Shown here: positions 11,938 through 24,309 of the stretch, in pieces
Numbering within the stretch: position 1 is the stretch's first letter
Layout of the letters: each line of letters starts with the position of its first letter
Source of the DNA: Cristatella mucedo
Taxonomy: Eukaryota; Bryozoa; Phylactolaemata; Cristatellidae
DNA: 64,000 nucleotides
Assembly: GCA_009760855.2 (NCBI GenBank)
Contig: WPIO01000029.1
Location: 4,184,001-4,248,000 of the forward strand
Direction: 5' to 3'
Notes under the pieces: generated by a model
What the model was told of the DNA's origin: nothing
What the model saw: the letters and a program-made list of their open reading frames with translations, nothing else
Databases searched by the model: none
Program-made: the position numbers and the translations under genes

Positions 11938-12012
11938 CAAATGTAAAGCGCTTAGAGAGAGATTACGTTCTCTGAGGGCGCTTTATCAAGTGAATTATTA
12001 TTATTATTATCC
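11938..12012 (+). mobile_element. L2-type 3' tail with (TTA)n
   Basis: AAATGTAAAGCGCTTAGAG is followed by TTCTCTGAGGGCGCTTTATC and ATTATTATTATTATT. This is the terminal hairpin-like 3' end shared by the L2 copies at 27.6, 46.9, 48.2 and 57.0 kb. Only the tail is present, so it is a severely 5'-truncated LINE or a SINE using the same tail. Confidence 0.75.
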
Positions 12013-12335
12013 AGTCCGGCCTAGCTGCCCCTTAATTGAGTTGTAGCGGTTTTTTTCCCCTTAACTATACAGGTATTTCGATTTAAGAGTATCCTAGTTT
12101 AAGAGTTTCTGAGGCACGAGCCATCTCTGGTATCATTTATTTTTTTTACTGAGACGTACGTAGCTGTTATTATGATTAATTTTAATTAACACAGAATTAG
12201 ATTCGTCGTAAGTAAATGGTACCTAAATGAAATGCTCTGTTCAGAACCGATGCATTTGCAAAAGGAAAATTATTTGAAAAAGGAAAGAGTTCACCCATCT
12301 CGGTATTTCTTCGGGAGAGGGAGGGCTTGCTTTAG

Positions 12336-12512
12336 GGCACCAATGACTGTTTCGACACCGTCCAAGTTAAAGAAGTTCTAGGGTATCTTAACTGTGATAT
12401 ACACCTAAAGGTAAATAAGGTTATCTTTAGCGTGAACTACATCGCTCATGACGAGTCTCTTGTGAAGGAAAACATTAGGAATCCATATTATTCACCTAAG
12501 ACCAAGTTGTAA
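12336..12512 (+). pseudogene. R element, coding segment 1, copy 1
   Basis: A 177-nt segment follows an AG acceptor-like site (GCTTTAG) and ends at TAA. The copy at 29491-29667 is also exactly 177 nt and ends at the same stop. Shared words include DCFDTV, VKxVLGY and VIFSVNYI. In this copy the frame is closed by TAG precisely at the putative acceptor, which supports a splice boundary there. Function unknown. The ungapped conservation suggests a former terminal exon. Confidence 0.4.
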
Positions 12513-12567
12513 CTAATGACGTTTGAAAAAATACTCCAGAGAATCCATATATTTCTTCAAAATTCTG

Positions 12568-12762
12568 TCTGAAAATACATTGACCAAGCGTTTTAACTCT
12601 CAATTAAATCTGGCTAAAGACGCTTATCTAGCTTTTATAAGTGAACGTGCCTCTTCCCTAAAAGTGAACTTAAAACGTTTTTCAGCAAACATATTTTGAT
12701 CGCGTAGTGGTCAAAAAGATGTAATTTCTTTTTACACCATTTTTAATTATATAATTGTGTAA
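12568..12762 (+). pseudogene. R element, coding segment 2, copy 1
   Basis: A 195-nt segment aligns without gaps to 29740-29934, with stops at the same place. Shared words are LNLAxDxYL, SExASSLKVN and GQKDVI. This copy has one internal TGA at FxSR, so it is dead. Function unknown. Confidence 0.4.
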
Positions 12763-13069
12763 AAATAATGGCACTATTTCGACTGCATTCTGGCTCATTT
12801 TTCAGTGGATTTAAATTCGGAAAAGTTTTAAAAGTCATAACCTGAAGATTGGGCATGATGTCACATGATCGTCCAAGGTAGTCGACAACTACCCTCCTGC
12901 TACCGACTATGGGTAATCCTTTACACCGGTCCAGAGCTGCTACTTCCATGCTACTCACTACCTCAAATGTCCTACTGATTTTGTTATGCTTTCCAATTTA
13001 TCTTTGTTGCCTGAGAGGAAGTCTGTTGTCTACCGAATAGGTACCGCAAGCCGCTGAGGCTCCGAGTGA

Positions 13070-14004
13070 GCTATAGTTGAACTGCAACTATTATGCATTT
13101 GTTGAGGACAAGGATTGAAATGCCGAAGAGCTATGGAAGACAACGGCAATAGCAGTTATTACAAGAACAGTTTTAGCTCAAAAACATTTGCTCAGCTTTC
13201 TTGCGAATTCATCGTCTCAAAGTGAGCACTGATAAGGCGTGTGTTGTCAAATCAAAACTTGCTCGGACTACTTTGCAGCTAAACTGTCCCCATGCAGAAA
13301 TTGTTCTCCAGCATCTAAATCCATATTAATGGATTAGAGGTGCACATTTTTTAATTTACACAAGCTCGAAGATTTTTCTACTTCTCAGTGGCAGGTTGCA
13401 TTCGTTAGGGTATGCTAAACAGAGACGCTCTTTGAATGGATTGTGAAGCTAAAAACCAATATACAGTGTGAATCGAGAACTAGATTTGTGTCTGTAAATG
13501 GTACCTAGGAAAATTGCCCTGATCGGACCCAATGCATGTCCCTCTATTAACATAACCTGTTTTTTTATGAAAGCAGGCTGTATTCTCGCCCATGCTGTGA
13601 AAAGTTCTTAACTTGAACAACAAATAGCTGCTTTATTCTCTACAAAAAGGTCACAGTATCTGCGAATGCATCAAAACTCTTTTGAAAAGAGGTTAGGCTG
13701 TATGATGCTATGTAGATTATGATTCATACCACAGTGTCTTGTAAGTAGACGCTGAGCATGGATAATTTTTCCAGCATCTAAATGGTCTTTGCCCACAAGA
13801 AGTCGGTTGTTTTTTTATAAGGCTGTGTTCGGAGGGACACAATGCAGAAATTTGAAGCTATCAATAAATAATTCGTTGGCTTTCGGTCTCTGGGATATCC
13901 TAATTGCTACTAGATGTAATTAGCTTATCTGGTTGAACTTTAACTTAGGTACTGCTTACAATATAATTAACATAGTAACTAGATTTCAAAGCAAAGAACA
14001 TAGG
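13070..14004 (+). repeat. Composite unit, leading modules (copy 3)
   Basis: The block starts GAACTGCAACTATTATGCAT and matches 51668-52390. It is followed by the leader block that contains TTGGCTTTCGGTC and is also seen at about 1120 and 34125. No coding frame is conserved between copies. It ends in the long TA microsatellite. Confidence 0.65.
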
Positions 14005-14187
<183 letters not shown>

Positions 14188-14189
14188 TT

Positions 14190-15530
14190 TGCTGCTTTGA
14201 GCTGCACTCTGTTGCAATCCGAACGTTTAAAGCCTAGCTAGTTCTTCTACAACACGACAATTATCTTAGGCTTCCTGTACAATCTACCTTCATTCCAGTT
14301 ATCTTGCCACCACTTTACTTGGAATGTTTACTAGCTATCCTACATGAACAACACATTATCGATATAAGCAAAGCAAACTCACAAATGTATCTATTTGCAA
14401 TTAGGGTTACACTTTAGAGTTTTGCTTCGGTTACGTATCATAAGCACCCAACAATGTGCTCGGATTGGTTACACTCACTTAGCGATGCAGACTGGGATGA
14501 TAGCTCACTTGATTTCATGATATGCCAGTTTACTAACCCTAACTTTCAATTATCTATAACAAAATGGCTGGCTAACAAAGCTTTCTGGCTTCATTGTGAT
14601 GCATATATCAGAAATAGATTGTTATTGACTTAAAAGACCAACTTCAGCCCTATTTACCATTTTTGCACCTTCTAGTGTGTGCACTGCAGCGACATTTATA
14701 GCTTCAGTCTGTACGCCACGGCTTACTCGAGTAGACGTAAGTTCATTAGGGATGGCAGCTCAAAGTGCCCTGACTTTGTCCCTTAAAGAAAGTAATATTT
14801 CGATGGATTCCGATTTTCGGAGACCAATAAAAAACTACAGGTAAACCTCAAGAGTCTGGACCATGAGCTTGCCGGTTTAGCATGGATCTTAAACATGGAG
14901 TTGACTTCTGAATGAAAACCGAGCAGTTATGAGATGGCAGAGACACGTTGTCTAGGCTTATTAGAAGCAAGACGTTTAAATGCATTCTAAGGTTATTAAA
15001 GATTGGTAACAGTGTGCAAGTCACAGATTACTGCAAGTGAAACCCGACTGTCACCACTGTCGTCATCAGCACAGATGAGCTCCGCTTTGCACCAATGTGA
15101 CTAAAATCACCGATTTAATAGGAATCGGGTGTAACCAGAACGAGTGAAAGGACTTTGTTGATAGCTCATCAAGGAACCTTGAAATTGCGATTCTCATTGC
15201 TGAAAAAAAGTAAAAGGTCTCCTGGAGCTTAATATGTGCATGTCAAAGATTTTATGAGCACGTAGCTCCCACTGGATGCTTATATTCATCGGCACAGATA
15301 TGGTTAAATCAATCTTAAAGCCACCATTCGCACCAGAATTATGATGAATGATAAGCGAGTGCCAGTCTCAACGAGTTATATTTCTGGCTCATCTAGTATA
15401 ACCTAAATCATCAGTTTCCATGGGATTGATTTTCGTTCAAGAAACCTGGATAATTTGAAATTCTGGCGATCATACATTAGTCGGACTGTGACACCGTAAA
15501 TATGCTGGTATCTGTATCAAGCTTCTTTAA
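14190..15530 (+). repeat. Composite unit, intron module to G module (copy 3)
   Basis: The block contains the intron-like module, a 47-nt exon, a shortened middle, the trailing module and the block before the transmembrane exon. It is very similar to 18410-19600, with long runs of identity and few differences, which marks it as one of the youngest duplications in the window. Confidence 0.75.
14690..14736 (+). pseudogene. 47-nt exon, copy 3
   Basis: Intact acceptor (CTGCAG), intact donor (GTAAGT), exact length and open frame TFIASVCTPRLTRVD. It is identical in translation to 18911-18957. No 78-nt exon lies directly upstream in this copy. Confidence 0.5.
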
Positions 15531-15639
15531 ATGTGCCTGCACACCATTACCAGTTGGCTTACTCTTATGGTCTTTTATGAATTTTGTGCATACACCACCT
15601 TGATATTCACCGAACTCGATACGTTTATCTCATTATCAG

Positions 15640-15717
15640 TCCTGTGCCTTCTTGCCTCATGTATTTTGGCAAGTGGAGCCGTGCTAATCGCATGGGAGTG
15701 CCGGAGGAGGCGACAAG
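15640..15717 (+). pseudogene. 78-nt transmembrane exon, copy 2
   Basis: Acceptor TTATCAG, donor GTGAGCG, 78 nt, phase 1-1. The translation LCLLASCILASGAVLIAW is a membrane helix followed by ECRRRRQ. Both splice sites and the frame are intact. It is followed by a 47-nt exon with intact sites at 16416-16462, so these two could still be spliced together. Confidence 0.62.
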
Positions 15718-16415
15718 GTGAGCGATAAAGCGATGTTTTTTCTTTAGCAACTCTCGTTAATGGCTTTGAAAGTTTCAGATGGCATAGGCAAGAATAACTA
15801 CCTAACAAAGAAAACAGTTATTTTGACAGAAATGCTATCGCTGTGTTCACACTTAGTAAAGTGATCGTGGCTCTTTTTACTGGTTCGGCTATGGTACTTT
15901 GGCTGTGCTAAAGAATTCCGAATAAGCAGCCCTCTGTTTCAATCTAGATCTTAGTACACCAGCCATTGCTTCTATGACATTACAAGTTTTACGCTTTCTG
16001 TGTATTCTACCTTCATTTCAATGATCTCACCACCACTTCCCTTTCAATGTTTACTAGCTATCCTATATGAAAAACACACCAACGATGAACGGAAAACAAG
16101 CACACAAATGAATCTATTTGCGCTTTGGGTTACCCTTCAGAGTTTTGCTTTGGGTGAGTAGGATGAGAGCCCAATACGTTGCTCGGATTGGTTCAATTCA
16201 CTTTGCGATACAGAGTATGAATATAGCTCACTTGATTTCAGTATATACCAGCTTTCTAACACTAGGTTTCAATTATCTATAGCAGAAGAGGAATTGGCTA
16301 AGAAAGCTGTCTGGCTTCATTGTGATGCGACTATATGAAACAGAATATTACCAGCTTGAAAAACCAAATTCAGCCTTATTTACTGCCTTCGCATATTCTA
16401 GTGTGCTTACTGCAG

Positions 16416-16462
16416 CGACATTGATAGCTCTAAACCGTACGGTACGGCTTACTCGAGTAGAC
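16416..16462 (+). pseudogene. 47-nt exon, copy 4
   Basis: Acceptor TACTGCAG, donor GTAAGT, exact 47 nt, open frame TLIALNRTVRLTRVD. With the 78-nt exon at 15640-15717 it forms one of the intact exon pairs in the window. The joining codon encodes Ala in both expected phases. Confidence 0.55.
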
Positions 16463-17818
16463 GTAAGTTCATTAGGTAATGGCAGATCAAAGTGCACCGA
16501 CTTTTACCCTTCAAGGAGGCAATACGTGACTGCATTCCGATTTTCGAAGACCGATGAAAAAGTACAGGTGAACCTATTAGCATCTCTCAGTAGCAGCTGT
16601 GCATTAAGGATCTGCAGAGTATGTAGGTCTCACAGAGCTCCCACCTACTTTCCAAAATGATCACTATACCTTGATGAGCCGAGCGACTTATTGCGAAGAG
16701 CATATATTTGCCTCGGTGTTTTCAAAGCATCTGGAATCCTAAATCAACTGGGTTTAGTTGTGACGTTCCTTTCATAGTTTTCATTCCTTGGGACTACAGC
16801 CGCTTTTGCCCGTTTCACGTTTGTGAGTAACTTGCTTCTCGTTTCCAAAAGCAGACGCCAGCTGACTGAAACTAAGACACACAGTGATAAAGGAATGACT
16901 AACATTTGCAGACCGTATCTACAGTTCAATTTTTTCCAAAGAGTTCGAGAGGTAAACTTCAAGTTCGGGAACAAGGGAACCCGACGGCCAGTGGACAAGA
17001 AGAACATAAAAGGTGAGACCAGACAACCGGATGTATTCGGGCGTGATTTTCCAGCGAGGTTCACCCATGATGTAAAACGTATCATTACCTAGCAACTAAA
17101 TAATTACATTATTATTTAATGAATTACTGAATTATTAGATAACACTTTGACATTTAAATTTGACGCTGTTATCTGTAAATAGCTTAATTACATAGGTCAA
17201 CACTACATCTACGATCGGGGATGGGACCCAGGAAGCATCGTAAAATCCAAATTCAAGTACTTTATGCTGCCTTTCAAACCCCCTAAAATCCAACTCACGA
17301 ATTCAGTATTCATCGGAATGATGCAAGACAAAGATGGATTTCTGTCATCACTTCAATGCCAGTGAGTCCGGACCATAAGTTGCCGGCTCAGCATGGATGA
17401 CAAACAAGGAGTAGACCACTGGATAAAATCTGAGCAGTTATGAGAAGGCTGAGACACGTCCAGGCTAATTACAAGCATGACGTATAAATATGTAAGAAGG
17501 TTTATAATATGGTAACAGTGTGCAAGTCTGAGCTTTCCACAAGTGAAACTCAACTGTCACCCCCTTCGCCATCAGCACAGATGAGCTCTGCTTAGCACCA
17601 ATGTTGTTAAAAGTATCGTTAAATAGGAATCGGGTGTAACCAGAATGATTGAAGGGTTTTCGTAGAAAGCTCATCCAGGAACCTTAAAGCTGCAATTCTC
17701 ATTACTGAAAATTAGTAAAAGTTCTCCTCTAGCTAAATAACTGCACGTCGAAGATTTAAGTTGCTTCCACTGGATGCTTATATTCATCGGCACCAATATC
17801 GTTTAATTAATCTTACAG

Positions 17819-17990
17819 CCGTCATTTGCATCGGAATGCAGCTGAATGGTAAAACGAGTGCCAGTCTCAACGAATTATATTCTGGCTCACCTAGTAAAAC
17901 CCAAATCATAAGTTTCCACAGGATTAATTTTCGTTCAAGAAACTTTGATAATTTGAAATTCTGGGGACCCAAGAGGAGTCAGACTGTGTC
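17819..17990 (+). pseudogene. Candidate upstream (extracellular) exon, G module
   Basis: The segment follows CTTACAG and is open through words such as NGKTSASLNELYSGSPSKTQ and RNFDNLKFWGPKRSQTV. The N-terminal side includes Cys and possible N-glycosylation-type residues. Related blocks at about 15330, 19545, 20770, 21490, 35420 and 53810 are shifted or stopped. Several of those end ACACGGTAAAT, a reasonable donor, but this copy has lost the GT. The phase does not match the 78-nt exon cleanly, so the link is tentative. Confidence 0.3.
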
Positions 17991-18136
17991 ATGTTAAATA
18001 GGCGTGTACCTGTATCAAGCTTCTTTAAACGTGTATGCACACAGTGAGTAGTTAGCTTATGCTTACGGTCTGTTATGCATATTTTGCATACGCCGTCTTG
18101 CAAGTAACCGAACTCAACTTTGAATCTCATGTTCAG

Positions 18137-18214
18137 TCTTTTGCGTTTTTGGAATATATATTCGTGCAACTGGAGCCATGCTGATCGCATGGGAGTGCCG
18201 GAGGAGGCGATACA
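18137..18214 (+). pseudogene. 78-nt transmembrane exon, copy 3
   Basis: Acceptor TGTTCAG and a GTGAGC donor are preserved, with the last exon base A instead of G. Open frame FCVFGIYIRATGAMLIAW then ECRRRRY. One Arg interrupts the hydrophobic run. The paired 47-nt exon at 18911-18957 is also intact. Confidence 0.58.
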
Positions 18215-18409
18215 GTGAGCGATAACACTGATTTTTACCTTAGCCACTCATGTTTATGGCTTTGAAATTTACTGATGATATCAGCAAGAGTAAATAATTC
18301 TCAAAGAAAAAAGTTATTTTGACAAAAAGCAATCGTTGTGTTCAACTTAGAAAAGCATTCTTGGCTAGTCAGACTGGCTTTGGCTGCCGTAATTTTGGCA
18401 AAGTGAAAC

Positions 18410-19600
18410 TATTCAAAATGGGCTGCACTCTGTTGCAATCCGAACCTTAAAAGCCCGGCCAGTTCTTCAACAACACGACAATTATATTAAGCTTCCTGTA
18501 CAATCTACCTTCATTCCAGTTATCTTGCCACCACTTTACTTTGAATGTTTACTAGCTATCCTAAATGAACGACACATTATCGATATAAGCAAAGCAAACT
18601 CACAAATGTATCTATTTGCAATTAGGGTTACACATTAGAGTTCTGCTTTGGTTACGTACCTTAAGCACCCAACAATGTGCTCGGATTGGTTCAACTCACT
18701 TAGCGATGCAGACTGGGATGATAGCTCACTTGATTTCATGATATGCCAGTTTACTAACATTTACTTTCAATTATCTATAACAGAATAGCCGGCTCACAAA
18801 GCTTCCTGGCTTCATTGTGGTGGATATATCAGAAATAGATTGTTGGTGGCTTAAAAGGCCAATTTCAGCCCTATTTACCATTTTTGCACCTTCTAGTGTG
18901 TGCACTGCAGCGACATTTATAGCTTCAGTCTGTACGCCACGGCTTACTCGAGTAGACGTAAGTTCATTAGGGATGGCAGCTCAAAGTGCCCTGACTTTGT
19001 CCCTTAAAGAAAGTAATATTTCGATGGATTCCGATTTTCGGAGACCAATAAAAAACTACAGGTAAACCTCAAGAGTCTGGACCATGAGCTTGCCGGTTTA
19101 GCATGGATCTTAAACATGGAGTTGACTTCTGAATGAAAACCGAGCAGTTATGAGATGGCAGAGACACGTTGTCTAGGCTTATTAGAAGCAAGACGTATAA
19201 ATGCATTCTAAGGTTATTAAAGATTGGTAACAGTGTGCAAGTCACAGATTACTGCAAGTGAAACCCAACTGTCACCACTGTCGTCATCAGCACAGATGAG
19301 CTCCGCTTTGCACCAATGTGACTAAAATCACCGATTTAATAGGAATCGAGTGTAACCAGAACGAGTGAAAGGACTTTGTTGATAGCTCATCAAGGAACCT
19401 TGAAATTGCGATTCTCATTACCCAAAAAAAAAAAAGGTCTCCTGGAGCCTAATATGTGCATGTCGAAGATTTTATGAGCACGTAGCTCCCACTGGATGCT
19501 TATATTCATCGGCACAGATATGGTTTAATCAATCTTAAAGCCATTATTCGCACCAGAGTGCAGCTAAATGATTCTCGAGTTCCAGTCTAAACGAGTTATA
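18410..19600 (+). repeat. Recent duplicate of 14195-15500
   Basis: The two segments share long identical runs, including the 47-nt exon and everything around it. They differ by scattered substitutions and small indels in A-runs, such as the poly-A near 19427. After about 19600 the sequence switches to the later-exon module, while the other copy continues into a transmembrane exon. Confidence 0.8.
18911..18957 (+). pseudogene. 47-nt exon, copy 5
   Basis: Exact length, intact CTGCAG and GTAAGT, translation TFIASVCTPRLTRVD. It is identical to copy 3, in agreement with the recent duplication. Confidence 0.55.
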
Positions 19601-21727
19601 TTGACGAGCCGAGGAAAGCATTGCCAAAGGCATATATTTGCCTCAGGCGCTTTGAAAGCTCCTGGAATCATAAATCCACTGAGTTTAGTTGTGACATTTC
19701 TCTCACAGTTTCCATTAGTTGACACCACAGCCGCATTCGCCCGTTTCACGTTTGAGTGTGACTTGTTTCTTGTTTGTAAATGCAGACGCCTGCTGACTGT
19801 GACTAAGAACCATAATGATGAAGCTATTGCTAACCGCTGCAGACCGTATCTACCCTTCAATTCTTTCTGATGCGTTCAAGAGGTAAACTTTACGATCGGG
19901 AACAGGGGAACCCGACGGCGAGTGAACAAGAATAACAAAAGTGGTGAAACCAGACGACCGATTGCGTTTGGGCGTGATAGTGCAACGATGTTTGCCCATG
20001 ATGTATAACGTATTATTACTCAGCAAATACATGATTACTTCACTACGTGATGAATTTTTGAATTAGTAGATTCAACTTTGATATTTTAATTTTAAGCTGT
20101 TACCTTAGGGTAGTTAAATAACAAAGTTCAACGCTACATCTACGATTGAGGATGGGACCCAGGAAGCATCATGAGATCCAAGTAAATTACTTTAGGCTGC
20201 TTTGCAAACCCCCTAAGCGCCAAATCACGAATTATATGTTTATCAGAATGATGTAAGACAAAAATGGATTTCTGCCATCTCTTCGACGCCAGCGATTATG
20301 GACCATGAGCTTGCCGGCTGAGCATGGATCACAAACAATGAGTAGACCTCTGAACAAAAACCGAGCGGTAATGAGACGGCACGAACAAGTCCAGGCTTAT
20401 TAGAAGCAAAACGTTTAAATATGTATGAAGGTTATAAAAGATGGTAACAGTGTGCAAGAAGTTCATTACCACAAGTGAAACCCAACTGTCACCACCTTCG
20501 TCATTTGCACAGATGAGCTCTGCTTTGAGCCAATGTTACTAAAATCATCGTATCACTAGGAATCTGGCGAAACTAGAATAATTGAAGGGTCTTCGTTGAC
20601 AGCTCATCTAGGAACCTTAAAGCTGTGCTTCTCATTACTAAAAAGTTGTACGAGTTCTCATCCAGCTCAATATATGCACGTCGAAGAATTTATGAGCAAG
20701 TAGCTCCAGCTGGATGTTTATATTTATCTTTACCGAGATGGTTTAATCAATCTTAAAGCTGTCATTCGCATTGTAATGCTGTTAAATATTAAAATGAGTG
20801 CCAGTCTCGAGGAGTTGTATTCTGGCCTACCAAGTCAAACCCAATTTATTGGTTTCCATGAGATTTATTTTCTGTCAAGAAACCTTTTTAATTCGAAATT
20901 CTGGTGACCCTACACGAGTCGGACATTGGCACGGTAAATAGGCATGTACCTGTATCATGGATTTTTAAACGTGCCTGCACAACGTGACTAGTTGGGTTAC
21001 GCTTGTGGTATTTTATGCATTTTGTGCATATGCCATCATGAAAGTAATGAACCGGGAGGCCCGGGTAGCAACAGCAACCTAGTGAGGGTATGGCACTGCT
21101 AGCTAAAGTACATATTTATGTTACAAGTTTTCAATTCATCTTCAAATATATATATATGTATTTTTATATATATATGTATATATATTACCATCTATAGGTA
21201 TATTTGAAAATTAAAAAAATTACTGACTTACAAGGCAAGCTTCGTTACAAAATTTATATATTCAGCCATTTCCTAGCCAAAACTGCACGGTAAAATACCG
21301 TCTACGTAGCCTCTCGAAGAGCAGTTGGAATATGAATTACTCTGCAATTCTAGTTGATTGAGGATTAATTTATGCTCAGTGCCAAACGTCACCCCTAAAT
21401 TGCATGTACATTTCGTAAGCACCTAGCTTACACTTCCTGTTAATGTTCATTGATATTGATATGGGTTCATCAATGTAAATTTTGTCATTTGCCCCGGAAT
21501 GCAGCTGAATGGTTCAACGAATGCTTGTATCCAAAAGTTATATTGTGATTAACTTAAACTTCTAATACCCTACACGAGTCGGACCATGACACGGTAAATA
21601 GGCATGTACCTCTTTAAAACTTGCATGCACAGGGTGACTAGTTGGCTTACGCTTATGGTATTTTATGCATTTTGTGCATACGCCACCTTGTAAGTAACCG
21701 AACTCAATGTGTTTATATCATTTTCAG

Positions 21728-21805
21728 TCTTGTGCGTTTTTCTAACATACATTATTACTTCGGGAGCCATGCTGATTGCATGGGAGTGCCGGAGGATGCG
21801 ATACG
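21728..21805 (+). pseudogene. 78-nt transmembrane exon, copy 4
   Basis: Acceptor TTTTCAG, donor GTGAGCG, 78 nt. Open frame LCVFLTYIITSGAMLIAW then ECRRMRY. Splice sites are intact, but its downstream partner exon has a stop. Confidence 0.6.
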
Positions 21806-22508
21806 GTGAGCGATAAGGCTGTGTTTTCCCTTAGCAACTCTTGTTTGTGGCTTTGAAATTTACTGATGACATCAGCAAGAATAACTATTTAACAAAGAAA
21901 AGAGTCATTTTGAAAAATGCAATGGTTGGGTTCAACTTAGAAAAGAAATCGTAACTCTTTGGACTGGCTTTGGTTATAGTAAGTTTGGCAGGGTGAAACT
22001 ATTCAAAAAGTGTGAGTTCTCTGTTCCAATCTAGACCTTAATACGCAAGCCAGTGCTTCTATAACACGATCATTCTATTGCGCTTCCTGTGCCATCTACC
22101 TTCTCTTCAGTGATCTTGTCACCACTTACCCTTCAATGATAGCTGGCTATCCTAAATTAACGACACAGAAATAACAGAAAAAATTAAACGCACAAATAAA
22201 TCTATTTGCAATTAGGGTTACACTTTAGAGTTTTGCTTTGGTTAAGTACAACAAGAGCCCAAGAATTTGCTCGGATTGGTTTAAATCACTTTGCGATGCA
22301 GAGTAGGGAGATAGCTCACTTGATTTCATGACATACCAACCAGCTTTCTAACATTAAATTGCAGTTATCTATAGCAGAAGAGTTGGCTAAGAAAGCTGTC
22401 TGGCTTCAGTGTGATGCTAAAAAAAGAAATAGAATATATGTGGTCACTTAAAAGATCAAATTTTTCCCTATCTTCCTTTTCTTGCATCTTCTAGTGTACT
22501 CACTGCAG

Positions 22509-22555
22509 CTACAATGATAGCCCTGAAAGGTGTGTCACGGCTTACTTGAGGAGAC
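22509..22555 (+). pseudogene. 47-nt exon, copy 6 (stop inside)
   Basis: CTGCAG, 47 nt, GTAAGT. The frame from the preceding 78-nt exon reads TMIALKGVSRLT and then TGA. Length and sites are kept while the frame is lost. Confidence 0.5.
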
Positions 22556-23575
22556 GTAAGTTCATTAGGTGATGGCAGCTCAAAGTGGATCGACTACTAC
22601 CCTTACAGATGGCAACAGGTGTGCTATATATTTCACTGCATTCTCCACTTTTGCAGCTTCGTTGGTTGTACCCAATGTACAACTACAAAATTCGACATTT
22701 TTTAAAGCTATATCTTCTGACATTTACACATTCATTATTCGCTTGCTTGCACGTTGAGCTTAGCACGGTCAGGGTTTTACAATACTGATTGAAGAGGCAG
22801 GCTTGACTCTGCCGTCACGAGCTGAGATGCAAGCTTGTTATTGATACTGCTTCATCATTAAACCCACTTTCACATCTAGACTTCGTTTTCATTTTGCCAT
22901 TCGTTCTTTAAAATGTACTATGCATGGTGATAAGCAACCCAAAAATCCGGTACATGGCTGTTATCAGAAAACTACGTTAGACTTGAATGTCGTTTTTAAG
23001 CATGCCACGTTGACTCAAAAGCAAAAGTTTGAAATTATGATGTTTGTTGTTTGCTTATAGGAACTCGAGAAAGTGAAGGTCGGAGATTTTTGATATAGAA
23101 TGCAGAACTTCAGGTAAATGTAGTAGCGTCTCTGCATACTAGCTGTGAAGTTTATATCTAGAGCATGCATGGGTCTCACTGAGCTCCCTCCTACTTCCAA
23201 AGTTTTTCTGCTAGGCCAAAACAAGTGCAGCGACTATTTACCACCAGCATTTTCGCCACAGTGTTTCCAAAACATCCTAGCTCAGAAATCTACCATGTTT
23301 TGTTACCATATCTCAGAGTTTACATACTGTGGGACCACAGCCACTTTTGCTCATTGCCCATGCTAGTTTGCGAAAAGCAGATGGCAGCTGAGTGTGAGTT
23401 AGAAGCATAGTGATCATGTCATTGCTGATCACAGTGGACCATATCTACCCTCGACTTCTTTCACATGGATTCAATATCCGTTTAAGAGGAGAATGAAGAA
23501 AGTGAATTTCGATAAATGCATGAAAACCAGACAGTCGATTGTTGATTGGGCATGATCTCACAGCAATTTAGTTTA

Positions 23576-23775
23576 TTTGCTGTCGCACACTGCCTAGAAC
23601 GTCAGCCGAAGAGCAACACCAGAAGTTTATTTGACTGAGCACCGAGCAGGAAGAAGTAGAACTGTCGTCCTGCTGACGTTCATTCTCACCCGAGCTTCAG
23701 CAGCCAGCCGCTCTGGATCGCTTCGCTCTGATAAGTTAGTCTGTTGCTTGTGCCTAGTAGTAAGAACGCTTACCT
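23576..23775 (-). mobile_element. Truncated LTR of the gag-like element
   Basis: This has the left part of the putative LTR (GTCGCACACTGCCTAGAACG and AGTTTATTTGACTGAGCACC) with the usual left flank. It stops abruptly near 23775 and is followed by unrelated sequence with a duplicated word CCGTGACTCAGA. No internal region or right repeat is present. Confidence 0.5.
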
Positions 23776-23779
23776 CTGG

Positions 23780-24130
23780 TTGGCTAAATCTACCGTGACT
23801 CAGATTACCCGTGACTCAGAAGCAAAATGATAAAGTTATAGCTTACTGCAGTAGACCGAATATACCCCTTCCTTCTTTGTTGTTAGCAGCTGTTTAAATA
23901 ATTTTCTTAAAGATTGTAGCAACTGGATTCAATAGAGCTGACTGGAATGAAGCCGCAGCAAACGCCACATCGTTGCAGGAGAAGCTCATAGTGCAGTGAA
24001 AGTTGAGTTTCAGATTCTCACACGTGGTGGCTACTATATACGAAACCCTTGAACTTGACTCTGGCAACAGCATAGATCATAAAACAAGCCATTAAGACAC
24101 CGAGTAGTTACAAGTACTTAGATAAAATAA
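23780..24130. other. Short stretch with a fragment of the N module, otherwise nothing
   Basis: About 23818-23880 resembles the block before the last exon-like module (GAAGCAAAATG, then TTACTGCAGTAGACC). The rest shows no repeat or frame that I recognise. Confidence 0.4.
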
Positions 24131-24131
24131 A

Positions 24132-24306
24132 CAAATCCTAGCTGATTTATCAGCCTCTTTTTGTATAGCGATAGAAGAGACTTTACGGCTATCACTAGTG
24201 CCTGCACTGGTGATCAAGGATCGCCCACCACAGGAATCGAACCAAAGACCTTCAGAACCAAGGTCGTTAAAGCGACCACCTTACTTAGTGTGCCATCACG
24301 GCTCAC
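24132..24306 (-). mobile_element. tRNA-derived SINE, family 1, copy c
   Basis: On the minus strand GTGAGCCGTGATGGCACAC is followed by an A-box-like region, B box GGTTCGATTCC, and a body ending AATCAGCTAGGATTTG. It lies just outside the inverted TATA-bearing segment. Its flanks have no second copy in the window, so the insertion site cannot be verified. Confidence 0.75.
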
Positions 24307-24309
24307 TCT

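Larger units (their letters stand above)
12050..13060 (+). repeat. Unclassified coding repeat R, copy 1
   Basis: This is a direct homologue of 29340-30330. The first part (about 12050-12200) also resembles 39060-39180 and 59430-59560. Three segments read in conserved frames in both copies. No transposase, RT or integrase motif is recognised. Family unknown. Confidence 0.6.
15850..18350 (+). repeat. Composite unit, copy 4
   Basis: Order: intron module, 47-nt exon, a diverged later-exon region (16490-17090), the trailing module (17170-17500), the G module (17700-18000) and the next transmembrane exon. The LTR element is absent. Alternation with the 14.2 and 18.4 kb copies shows a local tandem array with a step of about 2-4 kb. 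Confidence 0.7.
21050..23575 (+). repeat. Composite unit, copy 6
   Basis: The sequence jumps from the start of a transmembrane-exon block (about 21040) into the CCCGGG-type module, so a junction between two units lies there. It then runs through the TA-rich stretch, transmembrane exon, intron module, 47-nt exon and later modules to the first putative LTR. Confidence 0.75.
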
